From a virus, in the IMG/VR virus record IMGVR_UViG_3300025133_000655, positions 1 to 22,158 of that record: a stretch of DNA of 22,158 nucleotides; one strand, 5' to 3'. The position numbers and the translations under genes are program-made. Position 1 is the stretch's first letter. The number at the start of each line of letters is the position of its first letter. The notes below the pieces were generated by a model that searched no databases, was not told the origin of the DNA, and saw only the letters and a list, made by a program, of their open reading frames with translations. Positions 14,431 to 21,094 of the stretch are shown here, in pieces.

Positions 14431-14491
14431 TAACCGATTAAAATACCTATCCAATCCTTTTAAAACTTATTAATTAAAACGGGAGTTAAAA

Positions 14492-14701
14492 ATGAGACAA
14501 TTAGAAGTTATATATACTGCTACATCAGGGGAGAGTCCTTTGATTGGCTGGATATTTGAAGATGACTGGCATAATAAAGCCAGTAAAACTATACCAGTGC
14601 TATTTAAAAGACAGCGTGGTTTACCTGCATATTGCAAACAGGTAATTCTTAAAAGCTATTTAAAGATTAAAAAAGGAGTTAAAAATGATATACGCAGATA
14701 A
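14492..14701 (+). CDS. Hypothetical 69-aa protein
   Basis: The protein begins MRQLEVIYTATSGESPLIGW and continues IFEDDWHNKASKTIPVLFKR, a short beta-rich fold, then has a basic end (LKSYLKIKKGVKNDIRR). The ATG follows GGGAGTTAAAA, nearly the same ribosome binding context as the next gene (AGGAGTTAAAA). Its last 17 bases overlap the next gene, so the basic C-terminal tail is encoded by that gene's ribosome binding site region. It lies between a terminator and the 85-aa gene; no promoter is clear in the 60 bases upstream. No family recognised. Confidence 0.68.
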   Translation: MRQLEVIYTATSGESPLIGWIFEDDWHNKASKTIPVLFKRQRGLPAYCKQVILKSYLKIKKGVKNDIRR

Positions 14702-14942
14702 CAATTGTGAATGTATTGAAGAATACGATTTAAAAACTGGTAATCACACCTATACCTTCAAAGGTATATCGGTTGATACTAAAGAAGAGTTAGCTGTTAC
14801 GGTTAAAGCTGAAGACCTATTTAAATATAGGCAAGGTGAACTAATACAGAAGGCTTTCCCGTACTTGCCAGCAAGTGATAGAGAGTTTCTATTATCGGGA
14901 TACAGTTTCTGCTACACAGGCAAATCGTTTTGGGTTAATTAA
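14685..14942 (+). CDS. Hypothetical 85-aa protein
   Basis: The protein starts MIYADNNCECIEEYDLKTGN, followed by a beta hairpin (HTYTFKGISVDTKEELAVTV), a helix (EDLFKYRQGELIQKAFPYLP) and the end ASDREFLLSGYSFCYTGKSF. The 'YRQGELIQKAFPYLPAsdREFLLSGyC' helix pair resembles small phage proteins that carry an 'iqdaFP-Ls---REfl-SG-c' motif; I know that motif only as a recurrent pattern without assigned function. An AAAGGAG ribosome binding site precedes the ATG. It overlaps the 69-aa gene by 17 bases and is followed by a hairpin. Confidence 0.78.
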   Translation: MIYADNNCECIEEYDLKTGNHTYTFKGISVDTKEELAVTVKAEDLFKYRQGELIQKAFPYLPASDREFLLSGYSFCYTGKSFWVN

Positions 14943-14970
14943 TAAGTATTAATTCAGAAGACCTATTCAT

Positions 14971-14995
14971 GGGGTGTTTTTATAAAGAACACCCC
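14971..14995 (+). other. Inverted-repeat hairpin between small early genes
   Basis: GGGGTGTT (14971-14978) and AACACCCC (14988-14995) form an 8-bp perfect stem with a 9-base loop. It lies 28 bases after the 85-aa gene and about 28 bases before the next ATG. No U tract follows on the rightward strand, so an mRNA-processing or stability element is as likely as a terminator. Confidence 0.45.
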
Positions 14996-15023
14996 TAAAG
15001 GAAATAAGAAGGGAGTATTAATA

Positions 15024-15101
15024 ATGTTAGAATCATGGATAATTATAGCTATTTGCTTATTGATGCTGGCGATATTTAATCATCAACAATTAAAACAATA
15101 A
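15024..15101 (+). CDS. Tiny membrane protein (25 aa)
   Basis: The frame MLESWIIIAICLLMLAIFNH, ending QQLKQ, is a single hydrophobic helix (about residues 5-18) with a polar end. AAGGGAG lies 6-7 bases before the ATG, and the next gene's ribosome binding site begins at the stop codon. Size and the good start site support a real one-pass membrane peptide; phages often encode such peptides among early genes. The role is unknown. Confidence 0.5.
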   Translation: MLESWIIIAICLLMLAIFNHQQLKQ

Positions 15102-15114
15102 AAGGAGTAATAAA

Positions 15115-15192
15115 ATGAACCCAAAAGGATATAATCATACACCTGAAGAATATAATTTCAAAGAGTACGAAAATGATGGTGAAAGAATATAA
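15115..15192 (+). pseudogene. N-terminal fragment of a frameshifted small gene
   Basis: An AAAGGAG ribosome binding site precedes the ATG at 15115, and the frame encodes MNPKGYNHTPEEYNFKEYEN plus DGERI before TAA. The segment EEYNFKEYENDG is encoded again just downstream in the frame of the 67-aa open reading frame. Without the extra 37 bases the two frames would join as one protein: MNPKGYNHTPEEYNFKEYEN, DGDIVTAVCDMV and onward, about 76 residues. This is therefore probably the start of the original gene, cut off by the duplication. It could also be a sequencing or assembly error, or a real frameshifted pair. Confidence 0.6.
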
Positions 15193-15217
15193 TTTCAAAG
15201 AGTACGAAAATGATGGT
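15145..15217 (+). repeat. 36/37-bp tandem duplication causing a frameshift
   Basis: Copy 1 is 15145-15180 and copy 2 is 15181-15217. They are identical except that copy 2 has one extra A near its start (GAAAGAA against GAAGAA). Because the total added length is not a multiple of three, the reading frame changes within the small gene. The near-identity indicates a recent event or an artefact. Confidence 0.9.
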
Positions 15218-15376
15218 GATATAGTTACTGCTGTGTGCGATATGGTAGCTAAGTTTGCAAGAGTGGAAGCTAAGATTGCCAGTTTGCAAGTTGAAGTAGC
15301 ACAAAAGATATTAGTGGAAGCTGATAGTCTTAGAGAAATGGCATCTCGCGACTTAGATAAAGAAGGAGAAGAATAA
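15173..15376 (+). CDS. Hypothetical 67-aa coiled protein (main part of the disrupted gene)
   Basis: From ATG at 15173 the product is MMVKEYNFKEYENDGDIVTA, followed by VCDMVAKFARVEAKIASLQV and a helical, heptad-like end (EVAQKILVEADSLREMASRD). It looks like a short coiled-coil protein. No ribosome binding site stands before this ATG, whereas a strong one precedes the ATG at 15115 in the other frame, so this frame is probably the body of the original gene, reached now only by re-initiation or not well expressed. The stop overlaps the next ATG as TAATG. No family recognised. Confidence 0.55.
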   Translation: MMVKEYNFKEYENDGDIVTAVCDMVAKFARVEAKIASLQVEVAQKILVEADSLREMASRDLDKEGEE

Positions 15377-15672
15377 TGTTAGAATTAATACCATTTATGT
15401 TTTTAGGTGTATTTATGTACGGTGCAACTATTCTAACGTATCATAAATATTGCGCGTACGTACAATACCATAACTATTTATGCGATGCTTGGAATTATAT
15501 GTATGAATATCCATTTAAAAAAGGTACTAACGGGATTCTGAAAGACTATAAAACACTTAACACTTGGCGTGTTGCTGTTTTACATAATGTTAGGACAGAT
15601 GATCTAATCAAGTTTATCGATAAAAGCTTCAAAGCTGGTCTCTCTGAAGTAATTAAAAAAGATGAGATATAA
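15376..15672 (+). CDS. Membrane-anchored hypothetical protein (98 aa)
   Basis: The N-terminus (MLELIPFMFLGVFMYGATIL) is a hydrophobic helix that should insert in the membrane, followed by an aromatic segment (YHKYCAYVQYHNYLCDAWNY) and a charged soluble part (WRVAVLHNVRTDDLIKFIDK, SFKAGLSEVIKKDEI). The start overlaps the previous stop by one base, so translation may be coupled; AGAAGGAGAAGA gives a ribosome binding site. The last 54 codons, the stop and 16 bases beyond are duplicated in tandem directly downstream. I do not recognise the family; an inner-membrane role early in infection is possible. Confidence 0.62.
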   Translation: MLELIPFMFLGVFMYGATILTYHKYCAYVQYHNYLCDAWNYMYEYPFKKGTNGILKDYKTLNTWRVAVLHNVRTDDLIKFIDKSFKAGLSEVIKKDEI

Positions 15673-15865
15673 AAGGTATTTATTATAACATTTAAAAAAG
15701 GTACTAACGGGATTCTGAAAGACTATAAAACACTTAACACTTGGCATGTTGCTGTTTTACATAATGTTAGGACAGATGATCTAATCAAGTTTATCGATAA
15801 AAGCTTCAAAGCTGGTCTCTCTGAAGTAATTAAAAAAGATGAGATATAAAAGGTATTTATTATAA
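15512..15865 (+). repeat. 177-bp tandem duplication of a gene's 3' end
   Basis: Copy 1 is 15512-15688 and copy 2 is 15689-15865. By eye they differ at one base (CTTGGCGTGTT in copy 1, CTTGGCATGTT in copy 2). The unit is exactly 59 codons long, includes the stop of the 98-aa gene and keeps the frame: after the first TAA the frame remains open to the second TAA, but no start codon lies at the head of copy 2. Copy 2 is thus untranslated unless the stop is read through. Confidence 0.93.
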
Positions 15866-15884
15866 TCCTCTTGACCTATGGATT

Positions 15885-16126
15885 CCCAGACTTAACTGGG
15901 CAATGTGATGTAGGCTTCGCCTGAAACATTAAACAAAGACATAAATACCATATTAAGGGTAGTTACGGCTAAAACCGCCATTTGTAGGGGTGTATATGAT
16001 GTTTATATGTTCATATAGGCTTCAAATGAACAGATGAACAATACTTTCACCCCTACTCGTTCGTTAATGTCTAAGGAGAAACTCATCTGGATGAGACGAA
16101 GACTAAGCGTGGTCTACCCTTAGTAT
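15885..16126 (+). ncRNA. Structured non-coding RNA / leader with long-range stem
   Basis: The 301 bases 15866-16166 have no convincing gene but many stems. In order: CCCAG/CTGGG (15885-15900); ATGT-AGGC/GCCT-ACAT (15908-15929); an outer 13-bp stem, ATATTAAGGGTAG (15950-15962) with CTACCCTTAGTAT (16114-16126), one G-U pair; GTAGGGGTG/CACCCCTAC (15984-15992 with 16048-16056); TGTTCAT (16008-16014) with either of two tandem ATGAACA copies (16026, 16034); and CTCAT/ATGAG around CTGG (16082-16095). A local hairpin ACTAAG/CTTAGT (16102-16124) uses the same bases as the right arm of the outer stem. A 13-codon frame with an AGGGGTG site starts at 15996. The gene at 16167 follows. No known family is matched. 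Confidence 0.55.
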
Positions 16127-16166
16127 CTCAAAAAGAAACCCACCAACCAATAAAAGGATAAATATT

Positions 16167-16421
16167 ATGACACAAAGTAAAGCTAATACGGAAAGTATAG
16201 AATTAAGCAGGATGCAAGATATGGGCATAGGAGATTTAGCAAATTGGCTAGTTAGAATGATAGAATTGAGCGATAAGCTAAAAACCAAAAGAGTGTTTAA
16301 AAAACATAGAATTAATCTTGACTGTAGGATTAATAAGGGATTAGGTATTCTTAAGGATAGATCGTTATGGAAGGACTATAAGTGGAGAAGAATGCTTAAC
16401 GTAACTCGCAACTGGAAATAA
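16167..16421 (+). CDS. Basic 84-aa hypothetical protein
   Basis: The protein has a polar start (MTQSKANTESIELSRMQDMG), a helical middle (IGDLANWLVRMIELSDKLKT) and a strongly basic end (KRVFKKHRINLDCRINKG, LWKDYKWRRMLNVTRNWK). The positive charge could allow nucleic-acid binding, which is inference. It follows the structured untranslated region, and its start context AAAGGATAAATATTATGACA closely resembles that of the gene at 14080 (AAAGGATATATTATGACA). It ends 10 bases before the next small gene. No family recognised. Confidence 0.68.
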   Translation: MTQSKANTESIELSRMQDMGIGDLANWLVRMIELSDKLKTKRVFKKHRINLDCRINKGLGILKDRSLWKDYKWRRMLNVTRNWK

Positions 16422-16431
16422 GGGAAGATGA

Positions 16432-16608
16432 ATGAATGAAATAAGTACAGGTATTTTAATTATCGTAAATATCTTTATTTCTGCTCGCTTTAGAAATGAG
16501 CGGAATAAGGCTGTTGAGACAGCCGACAGGTGGAGACAAAGTGCATTAGACGCGGTTAGGCAAATGCACGATGTAGAAAAAAAACGGATTACTAGTTATG
16601 TACATTAA
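16432..16608 (+). CDS. Small single-pass membrane protein (58 aa)
   Basis: The frame from ATG at 16432 encodes MNEISTGILIIVNIFISARF followed by a charged helix (RNERNKAVETADRWRQSALD, AVRQMHDVEKK). One N-terminal membrane helix and a cytoplasmic helix is the likely layout. AGGGAAG lies before the start; two other ATGs in the overlapping ATGAATGAATG run lead to stops within a few codons, so this is the only useful one. It fills the gap between the basic 84-aa gene and the DUF932 gene. The function is unknown. Confidence 0.6.
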   Translation: MNEISTGILIIVNIFISARFRNERNKAVETADRWRQSALDAVRQMHDVEKKRITSYVH

Positions 16609-16625
16609 TAAAAAAAGGAAATAAA

Positions 16626-17642
16626 ATGTCACATCAAATAATGAATGACGAAGCTATGTTTAGCGTAAGGAAAACGCCTTGGCATAATCTTGGGACTGTC
16701 TTAGATGAACCCCCAACAACAGATGAAGCTCTTGTAGCTGCAAAATTAAATTGGCACGTATATAAAAAACCAAGTTTATTGGAATTTGAAGGTACTTTAT
16801 ATCCAACGTCAACTGTACACACTTACAGAATCGACGAAGATCGAAAACCTGTTATACTCGGAAGTGTTTCAGATCGATATGAAATAATACAAAATCACGA
16901 AGCATTTCGTGTATTTGATGAAGTATTATTAGATCACGGATACACTTACGAAACAGCAGGTGCATTAAGAAATGGTGAAATATGCTGGATATTAGCAAAA
17001 GGTCCAACTACGACTCTTGCTGGTGATGATGAAATAGAACAATATACATTGTTGACTAATTCTCATGGCGGAAGCTTAGGATTAAGTCTTATCCCTACTA
17101 CTGTGAGAGTTGTATGCGCTAACACGCATGCTGTTGCAATGGGTAGAACTAATGTTAATTCGGGATTCTATTTAAAACACACGCGAAATGTCAAAGATCG
17201 GTATGAAAAAGTAATCAACTTGCTTCAAAATGCTGAAGGAAGTTTTGATACCGCCGTTAATTCGTATAATCGATTCAATGATGTTAAAATGGATAATGAT
17301 GAAGCTATAAAGTACTTCGAATCAGTTATACCATCTTTAGCGATCCGTGATGAAGTGTTATACACTAAAACCAATAGATTGTCGCCAGCACCTACCCTTG
17401 CAACGAAGAAATTCGAACTCTTGATGGCTAATTTCCGTCATGGGAGCGGTAATCGTGGTGAGACGCTCTGGGATGCATTTAATGCTATCACAGAGTTTGT
17501 AGACCATGACTGGTATGATGCTAATTTATGGACTATTGGATTCGGTGAAGGACGAAAAATAAAGAATGCTGCTTTTAGTAATGCAATCGATGTGGCGGAT
17601 GAGCAACCGCTTTTCTTACCTCCGACCAATTACTCAGCATAA
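16626..17642 (+). CDS. DUF932 phage/plasmid-like protein (TIGR03299 type)
   Basis: The 338-residue protein matches the DUF932/TIGR03299 family in start and motifs: MSHQIMNDEAMFSVRKTPWH followed by NLGTVLDEPPTTDEAL, then GSVSDRYEIIQNHEAFRVFD near residues 79-98, ILAKGPTT at about 121-128, YTLLTNSHGGSLGLSLIPTT near 140-159, VRVVCANTHAVAM near 160-172, and a RHGSGNRGETLWDAFNAITE segment near 270-290. Proteins of this family are widespread in phages and plasmids and lie near recombination and replication genes; their biochemical function is not settled. An AAAAGGAAATAAA ribosome binding site precedes the ATG. A strong hairpin follows it. Confidence 0.9.
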   Translation: MSHQIMNDEAMFSVRKTPWHNLGTVLDEPPTTDEALVAAKLNWHVYKKPSLLEFEGTLYPTSTVHTYRIDEDRKPVILGSVSDRYEIIQNHEAFRVFDEVLLDHGYTYETAGALRNGEICWILAKGPTTTLAGDDEIEQYTLLTNSHGGSLGLSLIPTTVRVVCANTHAVAMGRTNVNSGFYLKHTRNVKDRYEKVINLLQNAEGSFDTAVNSYNRFNDVKMDNDEAIKYFESVIPSLAIRDEVLYTKTNRLSPAPTLATKKFELLMANFRHGSGNRGETLWDAFNAITEFVDHDWYDANLWTIGFGEGRKIKNAAFSNAIDVADEQPLFLPPTNYSA

Positions 17643-17652
17643 AGCAAAAAAC

Positions 17653-17714
17653 AATATCAAGTTCTTTGTCGTAAGTTTAACAATATATCGTTATGCGATA
17701 AAGGACTTGATATT
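17653..17714 (+). terminator. Long 19-bp stem-loop between DUF932 and ATPase genes
   Basis: Bases 17653-17671 and 17696-17714 pair over 19 bp around a 24-base loop. Two positions are G-U pairs when read as rightward RNA but mismatches on the other strand, which supports function in the rightward transcript. A T-rich stretch (TTAAGTTTATTTAAAT) follows. It may be a partial terminator or an RNase processing site that separates the DUF932 message from the replication genes. Confidence 0.6.
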
Positions 17715-17762
17715 TAAGTTTATTTAAATTAACATAAATGGTTACATGGAAGGAATATACCG

Positions 17763-18539
17763 ATGTTTGAATATAGAAAAGCCTTTGATTTGAACCCTCA
17801 AATCCTATTGATGTACGGCTCACCAAAAGTAGGTAAAACTACTGCATTAAGTCAAATAAGTCAAGATTGTCTCATTATAGACACAGAATGCGGAGCTAGA
17901 AAAGTCGATGGGGTTATTACAGAAGCAAATAATCTAGAAAACCTAAGACAAATTATTGGAGTACTATCTGATAATTTTCTAACGAAGCAATATAAGTATA
18001 TTGCTTTAGATACGATTCATAAAATCGTTGAATGGTGTGAAGATGATGTAGTAAGAGAGCATAACGCAGAAGACCCAGCTAATCCTATTAAAGTATTTAG
18101 CGATTTAGGGTTTGGTAAGGGTTATGCTAAACGCGAGCAAAAAGTGAAAGATATTATATATGCTTTCAAATCATATTGCGATTATTTAATCCTTGTAGGG
18201 CATAGAAAAATAGCATCACAGCTTGATAATGGATTGGTTGATCCGTCATCTCTTGATCTATCGGGTAAATTACGTAATACTATTTTCGCTATGTGTGATG
18301 CAGCAGGCTATGTCCATTGGGATGAAAATCAAAACCTCTGTATCTCTTTTAAGAGCGATAATGGTAATGTCGAAGCAGGAAGCAGATGTGAACATCTGAA
18401 GAATAAAGACATCCCCTTAAAATGGTCTAATATCTACCTACCGAAAGATATTAAACCTAAAGTTAATCCAAATCCAACGAAAAAGGTAAAGCGTATACCT
18501 AATAAGAATACGCAAGTTAACAAAAAAGGAATAAGTTAA
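17763..18539 (+). CDS. Sak4-like RecA-fold ATPase (recombination / annealing)
   Basis: The 258-residue protein has a P-loop at residues 19-27 (GSPKVGKTT), an aspartate-containing strand DCLIIDTECGARKV (35-48), a Walker B strand YIALDT (79-84) and a LILVGH strand (142-147) before a polar loop, all in the order of the RecA/Rad51-like Sak4 family (AAA_24). Sak4 proteins bind and anneal single-stranded DNA during phage recombination. The last 30 residues are lysine-rich and probably disordered. It lies 2 bases before a candidate ssDNA-binding gene, a pairing known for Sak4 systems. GGAAGGA precedes the ATG. An assignment as another ATP-dependent NTPase cannot be excluded. Confidence 0.82.
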   Translation: MFEYRKAFDLNPQILLMYGSPKVGKTTALSQISQDCLIIDTECGARKVDGVITEANNLENLRQIIGVLSDNFLTKQYKYIALDTIHKIVEWCEDDVVREHNAEDPANPIKVFSDLGFGKGYAKREQKVKDIIYAFKSYCDYLILVGHRKIASQLDNGLVDPSSLDLSGKLRNTIFAMCDAAGYVHWDENQNLCISFKSDNGNVEAGSRCEHLKNKDIPLKWSNIYLPKDIKPKVNPNPTKKVKRIPNKNTQVNKKGIS

Positions 18540-18541
18540 AA

Positions 18542-19111
18542 ATGGGACTACTAGAAACAGGCTTTAAAAAAGGAAATCACAATGGAATCGGCGATGGATT
18601 TTTCGCGAACAATGTTACTATTACAGATGCGAAAGATGTAAGCGGGAAAGAAATAACACTACCTAACGGGACAGTGTTATTTAAGCAAGATTGTGGTGTC
18701 CAGTTAACATACACGGATAATGATAACCCTAGTATAGGTGCTTTCAACATTCGAATTGGCGGTAATCTAAAACGCGATGAACAAACCAATACAGTTATTG
18801 GAACTGGTTCTGCGTTTAAACTGGAAGTATTATTCGAATCGATTGAATATGATCAAAAGATTCTTAACGATGATTATTCAATCAAAGATGAAGCGATAAA
18901 AGCATTAATCAATTCAGAGATAACGCTCTTAGCTTACCCAAATAATAAAAATAAGACCACTAACTGGGATATAGTGGGAACCAATGGAAAAGAAATGAAA
19001 AATGCATTTCTAAATCAAAGAATGAAGCCTAAGAATTATCAACCGCAGAATTCTGGTGCATTGTCACATGAGACGAATGGTGTAAGGGTTACATCTAATG
19101 CCCCGTTCTAA
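18542..19111 (+). CDS. Single-stranded DNA-binding protein candidate
   Basis: The 189-residue protein has a glycine-rich start (MGLLETGFKKGNHNGIGDGF), a beta-rich middle (VTITDAKDVSGKEITLPNGT, VQLTYTDNDNPSIGAFNIRI, FKLEVLFESIEYDQKIL) compatible with an OB-like fold, and an unstructured tail ending in SNAPF. A final hydrophobic F at the end of a flexible tail recalls SSB C-terminal tips, although the acidic residues usual before it are absent. It follows the Sak4-like gene by 2 bases and overlaps the next gene by 14. The place in a recombination module is the best support. It could also be a diverged phage structural or DNA-modifying protein. Confidence 0.6.
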   Translation: MGLLETGFKKGNHNGIGDGFFANNVTITDAKDVSGKEITLPNGTVLFKQDCGVQLTYTDNDNPSIGAFNIRIGGNLKRDEQTNTVIGTGSAFKLEVLFESIEYDQKILNDDYSIKDEAIKALINSEITLLAYPNNKNKTTNWDIVGTNGKEMKNAFLNQRMKPKNYQPQNSGALSHETNGVRVTSNAPF

Positions 19112-19361
19112 AAACTCAGACATAATAATAGATTGGCTCAAGACATTTCCTTCGGGAGGTGTCTTGGTCAATGCGGAAGTTCCTATAGATTTAAAGAAGT
19201 TCGGCGAACTATTTTATTTTAAAAATACGTCAGTTGATACATACAGTCGATTATGGAGAAAAATCAGAAATGAAACAGATTTATTATCCCGTAACGGACT
19301 TAAGCTCATTGAAAAAGGAAGCGGAAAAACGAAAATATGGACTCTGTACAAAAGTATGTAG
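19098..19361 (+). CDS. Small winged-helix-like protein (87 aa)
   Basis: The protein (MPRSKNSDIIIDWLKTFPSG and onward) has a first helix, a segment IDLKKFGELFYFKNTSVDTY, then SRLWRKIRNETDLLSRNG, and a final strand pair (LKLIEKGSGKTKIWTLYK). The 'T--tYsR-wRkiR-e' helix and following beta wing resemble small winged-helix DNA-binding proteins found between recombination and primase genes in phages. It overlaps the SSB candidate by 14 bases and the primase gene by 25 bases, suggesting coupled translation. A DNA-loading or regulatory role is inferred. Confidence 0.58.
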   Translation: MPRSKNSDIIIDWLKTFPSGGVLVNAEVPIDLKKFGELFYFKNTSVDTYSRLWRKIRNETDLLSRNGLKLIEKGSGKTKIWTLYKSM

Positions 19362-21094
19362 AAGTAGCAGTAGGATCAGTAGCCAATAGGCATATAATTG
19401 TCCCTGCTAATGATGTTCATAATTTCTTACAGGCAGAAAAAGAACTATATGTTAGTTATTTTTCTTACAATGAAGAAATTCTAGAACACATGAAAGTGTA
19501 TAAAACCGTAAGGTCTTATAAAGGTATGCATTATTTACGGCATATCATATTTGATATTGATAAAAAAAACCTTAAAGACGAAGCTATGCTTGATACAGTT
19601 CGATGGTTTATTAACGACAACCTTAAAGATGAATGGGGCTTAGAAAACGAGCATATACAGCCGTTCTTTAGCGGACGTGGGTTTCACCTACACTGTACAG
19701 ACTTCTTCGGTTTTGAGCCAAGTAAGAAGCTTCCATCTGTCGTTAAAGCAACATTGAATGAGTATTTCGATTTACCTGATGATATATATAATCCCAACAG
19801 GTTAATTCGTGTAGGATCATCATTTAATATGAAATCGGGGTTATATAAATGCCCCTTTACAATAGATGAAGTTATGAGCTTGACTATTGATGAAATTAAA
19901 ATGATAGCAAAAACCCCGCGTGAAGATTTTAATGATTACGCTAGTCTTCCAAAATTTGATAAATGTTTTACGAAGGAAATAATTACCCCAGTAAAAGATT
20001 TAACAAGAGAGCGGTCTGTTATTAAGGATGATCCAACTGGTGTTGTGACTTGTGTTCAGAAGATATTTAACGAAGGACCAGTACAGGGTAGTCGACACTT
20101 AAAGATGTTACGAATGATTAGTTCATTTAGGAGACATGGTGTGCCGCGTGAAGGTATTTATGATATTATGTCATCGTGGGCTTCAGAATTTGAGCCTTAT
20201 GAAGTAAAACGCACAGTTGATGGAGTATTTAAGCATGGGTATCGTTACGGTTGTAATGATGAAATAATGAATAAGTACTGTGATCAAAAATGTGTGTTTT
20301 ATAAACGTAAAGATTATACACTTGACCTGAAATCATCTAAGCAATTAGAAGAAAGCTTTGTTAATTATATTAGAGAAGACTTAACTAAAAAGTCTTTCAA
20401 TATAAAGAACATTTGGACTTCTGCTAGTTCAGATTGGATAGTTAGTCCAGGTCAATTTGTTTTAATTTACGGAGACACAGGTGCAGGCAAAAGCTCATGG
20501 GTGCAGAATCTTGTATATGAATCTGGACTAAAAACGATATTCTTATCGTTGGAAGTTGATGAATACACAACATATAGACGGTTTGTACAACTGGCACATG
20601 AAATGACTAAAGAAGAATCAATTAGTTACTATCAATATAACGATAACGGATTGTCAAATAAATTATCCAATATCAGAGTATTAACGATAGCTCCTACATT
20701 GAAAGCGGTAGAGCAACTTGTCGCTCAAGAAACACCTGAAATATTGGTTGTTGACACTACGGATGAAATCTTAATCGATGGAGTGCGTGGCGAAATTGAA
20801 AGACAAAATCATGTTGCTTTAGTTTTAAAAGAACTTGCCCAACGTCATAAGATGATTGTGATCGGTGTTCATCACCTATCAAAAGAATCATCTAAAAGAC
20901 CTATGGACATAGGAGTCCATAGCGGGAAAGGGTCTTCATCTTTTCCACAAAAAGCCGATAAAGTAATTGCAATAAACGGCATAGCTGGAGAAAGAAGACG
21001 AGTAGTAAAATCAGTAAAGTCGAGAGACGAACAGAATTTTCACATCGCTCTTGACTTCCATTACGAAACATACAGATTCAAGGAGGCTTTATGA
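19337..21094 (+). CDS. AEP primase - SF4-like helicase fusion protein
   Basis: The 585-residue protein joins two domains. The N-terminal archaeo-eukaryotic primase domain has HIIFDID (69-75, Asp73 and Asp75), FFSGRGFHLHC (110-120) and NRLIRVGSSFNMKSGLYKCPF (154-174), the three catalytic motifs. Residues 306-319 (Cys306, Cys315, Cys319) form a likely metal site. The C-terminal RecA/DnaB-like helicase half has Walker A GDTGAGKS (379-386), Walker B EILVVD (468-473), a GVHHLSKE motif (510-517) and a SGKGSSSFPQKADKVIAI segment (529-546). It would lay primers and unwind DNA at the fork. The ATG lies 25 bases inside the previous gene. No DNA polymerase is visible in the window, so the phage may use the host's or have one elsewhere. 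Confidence 0.86.
   Translation: MDSVQKYVEVAVGSVANRHIIVPANDVHNFLQAEKELYVSYFSYNEEILEHMKVYKTVRSYKGMHYLRHIIFDIDKKNLKDEAMLDTVRWFINDNLKDEWGLENEHIQPFFSGRGFHLHCTDFFGFEPSKKLPSVVKATLNEYFDLPDDIYNPNRLIRVGSSFNMKSGLYKCPFTIDEVMSLTIDEIKMIAKTPREDFNDYASLPKFDKCFTKEIITPVKDLTRERSVIKDDPTGVVTCVQKIFNEGPVQGSRHLKMLRMISSFRRHGVPREGIYDIMSSWASEFEPYEVKRTVDGVFKHGYRYGCNDEIMNKYCDQKCVFYKRKDYTLDLKSSKQLEESFVNYIREDLTKKSFNIKNIWTSASSDWIVSPGQFVLIYGDTGAGKSSWVQNLVYESGLKTIFLSLEVDEYTTYRRFVQLAHEMTKEESISYYQYNDNGLSNKLSNIRVLTIAPTLKAVEQLVAQETPEILVVDTTDEILIDGVRGEIERQNHVALVLKELAQRHKMIVIGVHHLSKESSKRPMDIGVHSGKGSSSFPQKADKVIAINGIAGERRRVVKSVKSRDEQNFHIALDFHYETYRFKEAL

Noticed and set aside
15689-15865. The second 177-bp copy as a separate gene.
   Set aside because: The frame is open but there is no start codon or ribosome binding site at its head.
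15996-16037. A 13-codon frame (MMFICSYRLQMNR) with a GGGG motif upstream as a leader peptide gene.
   Set aside because: Too short to support alone, and its ribosome binding motif is inside a strong stem; kept only as a possibility within the RNA entry.
16082-16120. A hammerhead-ribozyme-like string (CTGGATGAGACGAAGAC with a following GGTC).
   Set aside because: The core CUGAUGA has an extra G, there is no stem II between it and CGAA, and the possible stem I arm lies more than 100 bases away. A chance match is more likely.
15866-16166. Group I intron or tmRNA as explanation for the structured region.
   Set aside because: No recognisable P3/P7 core, no interrupted gene whose halves join, and no tRNA-like ends; not excluded by a model search, which I cannot run.
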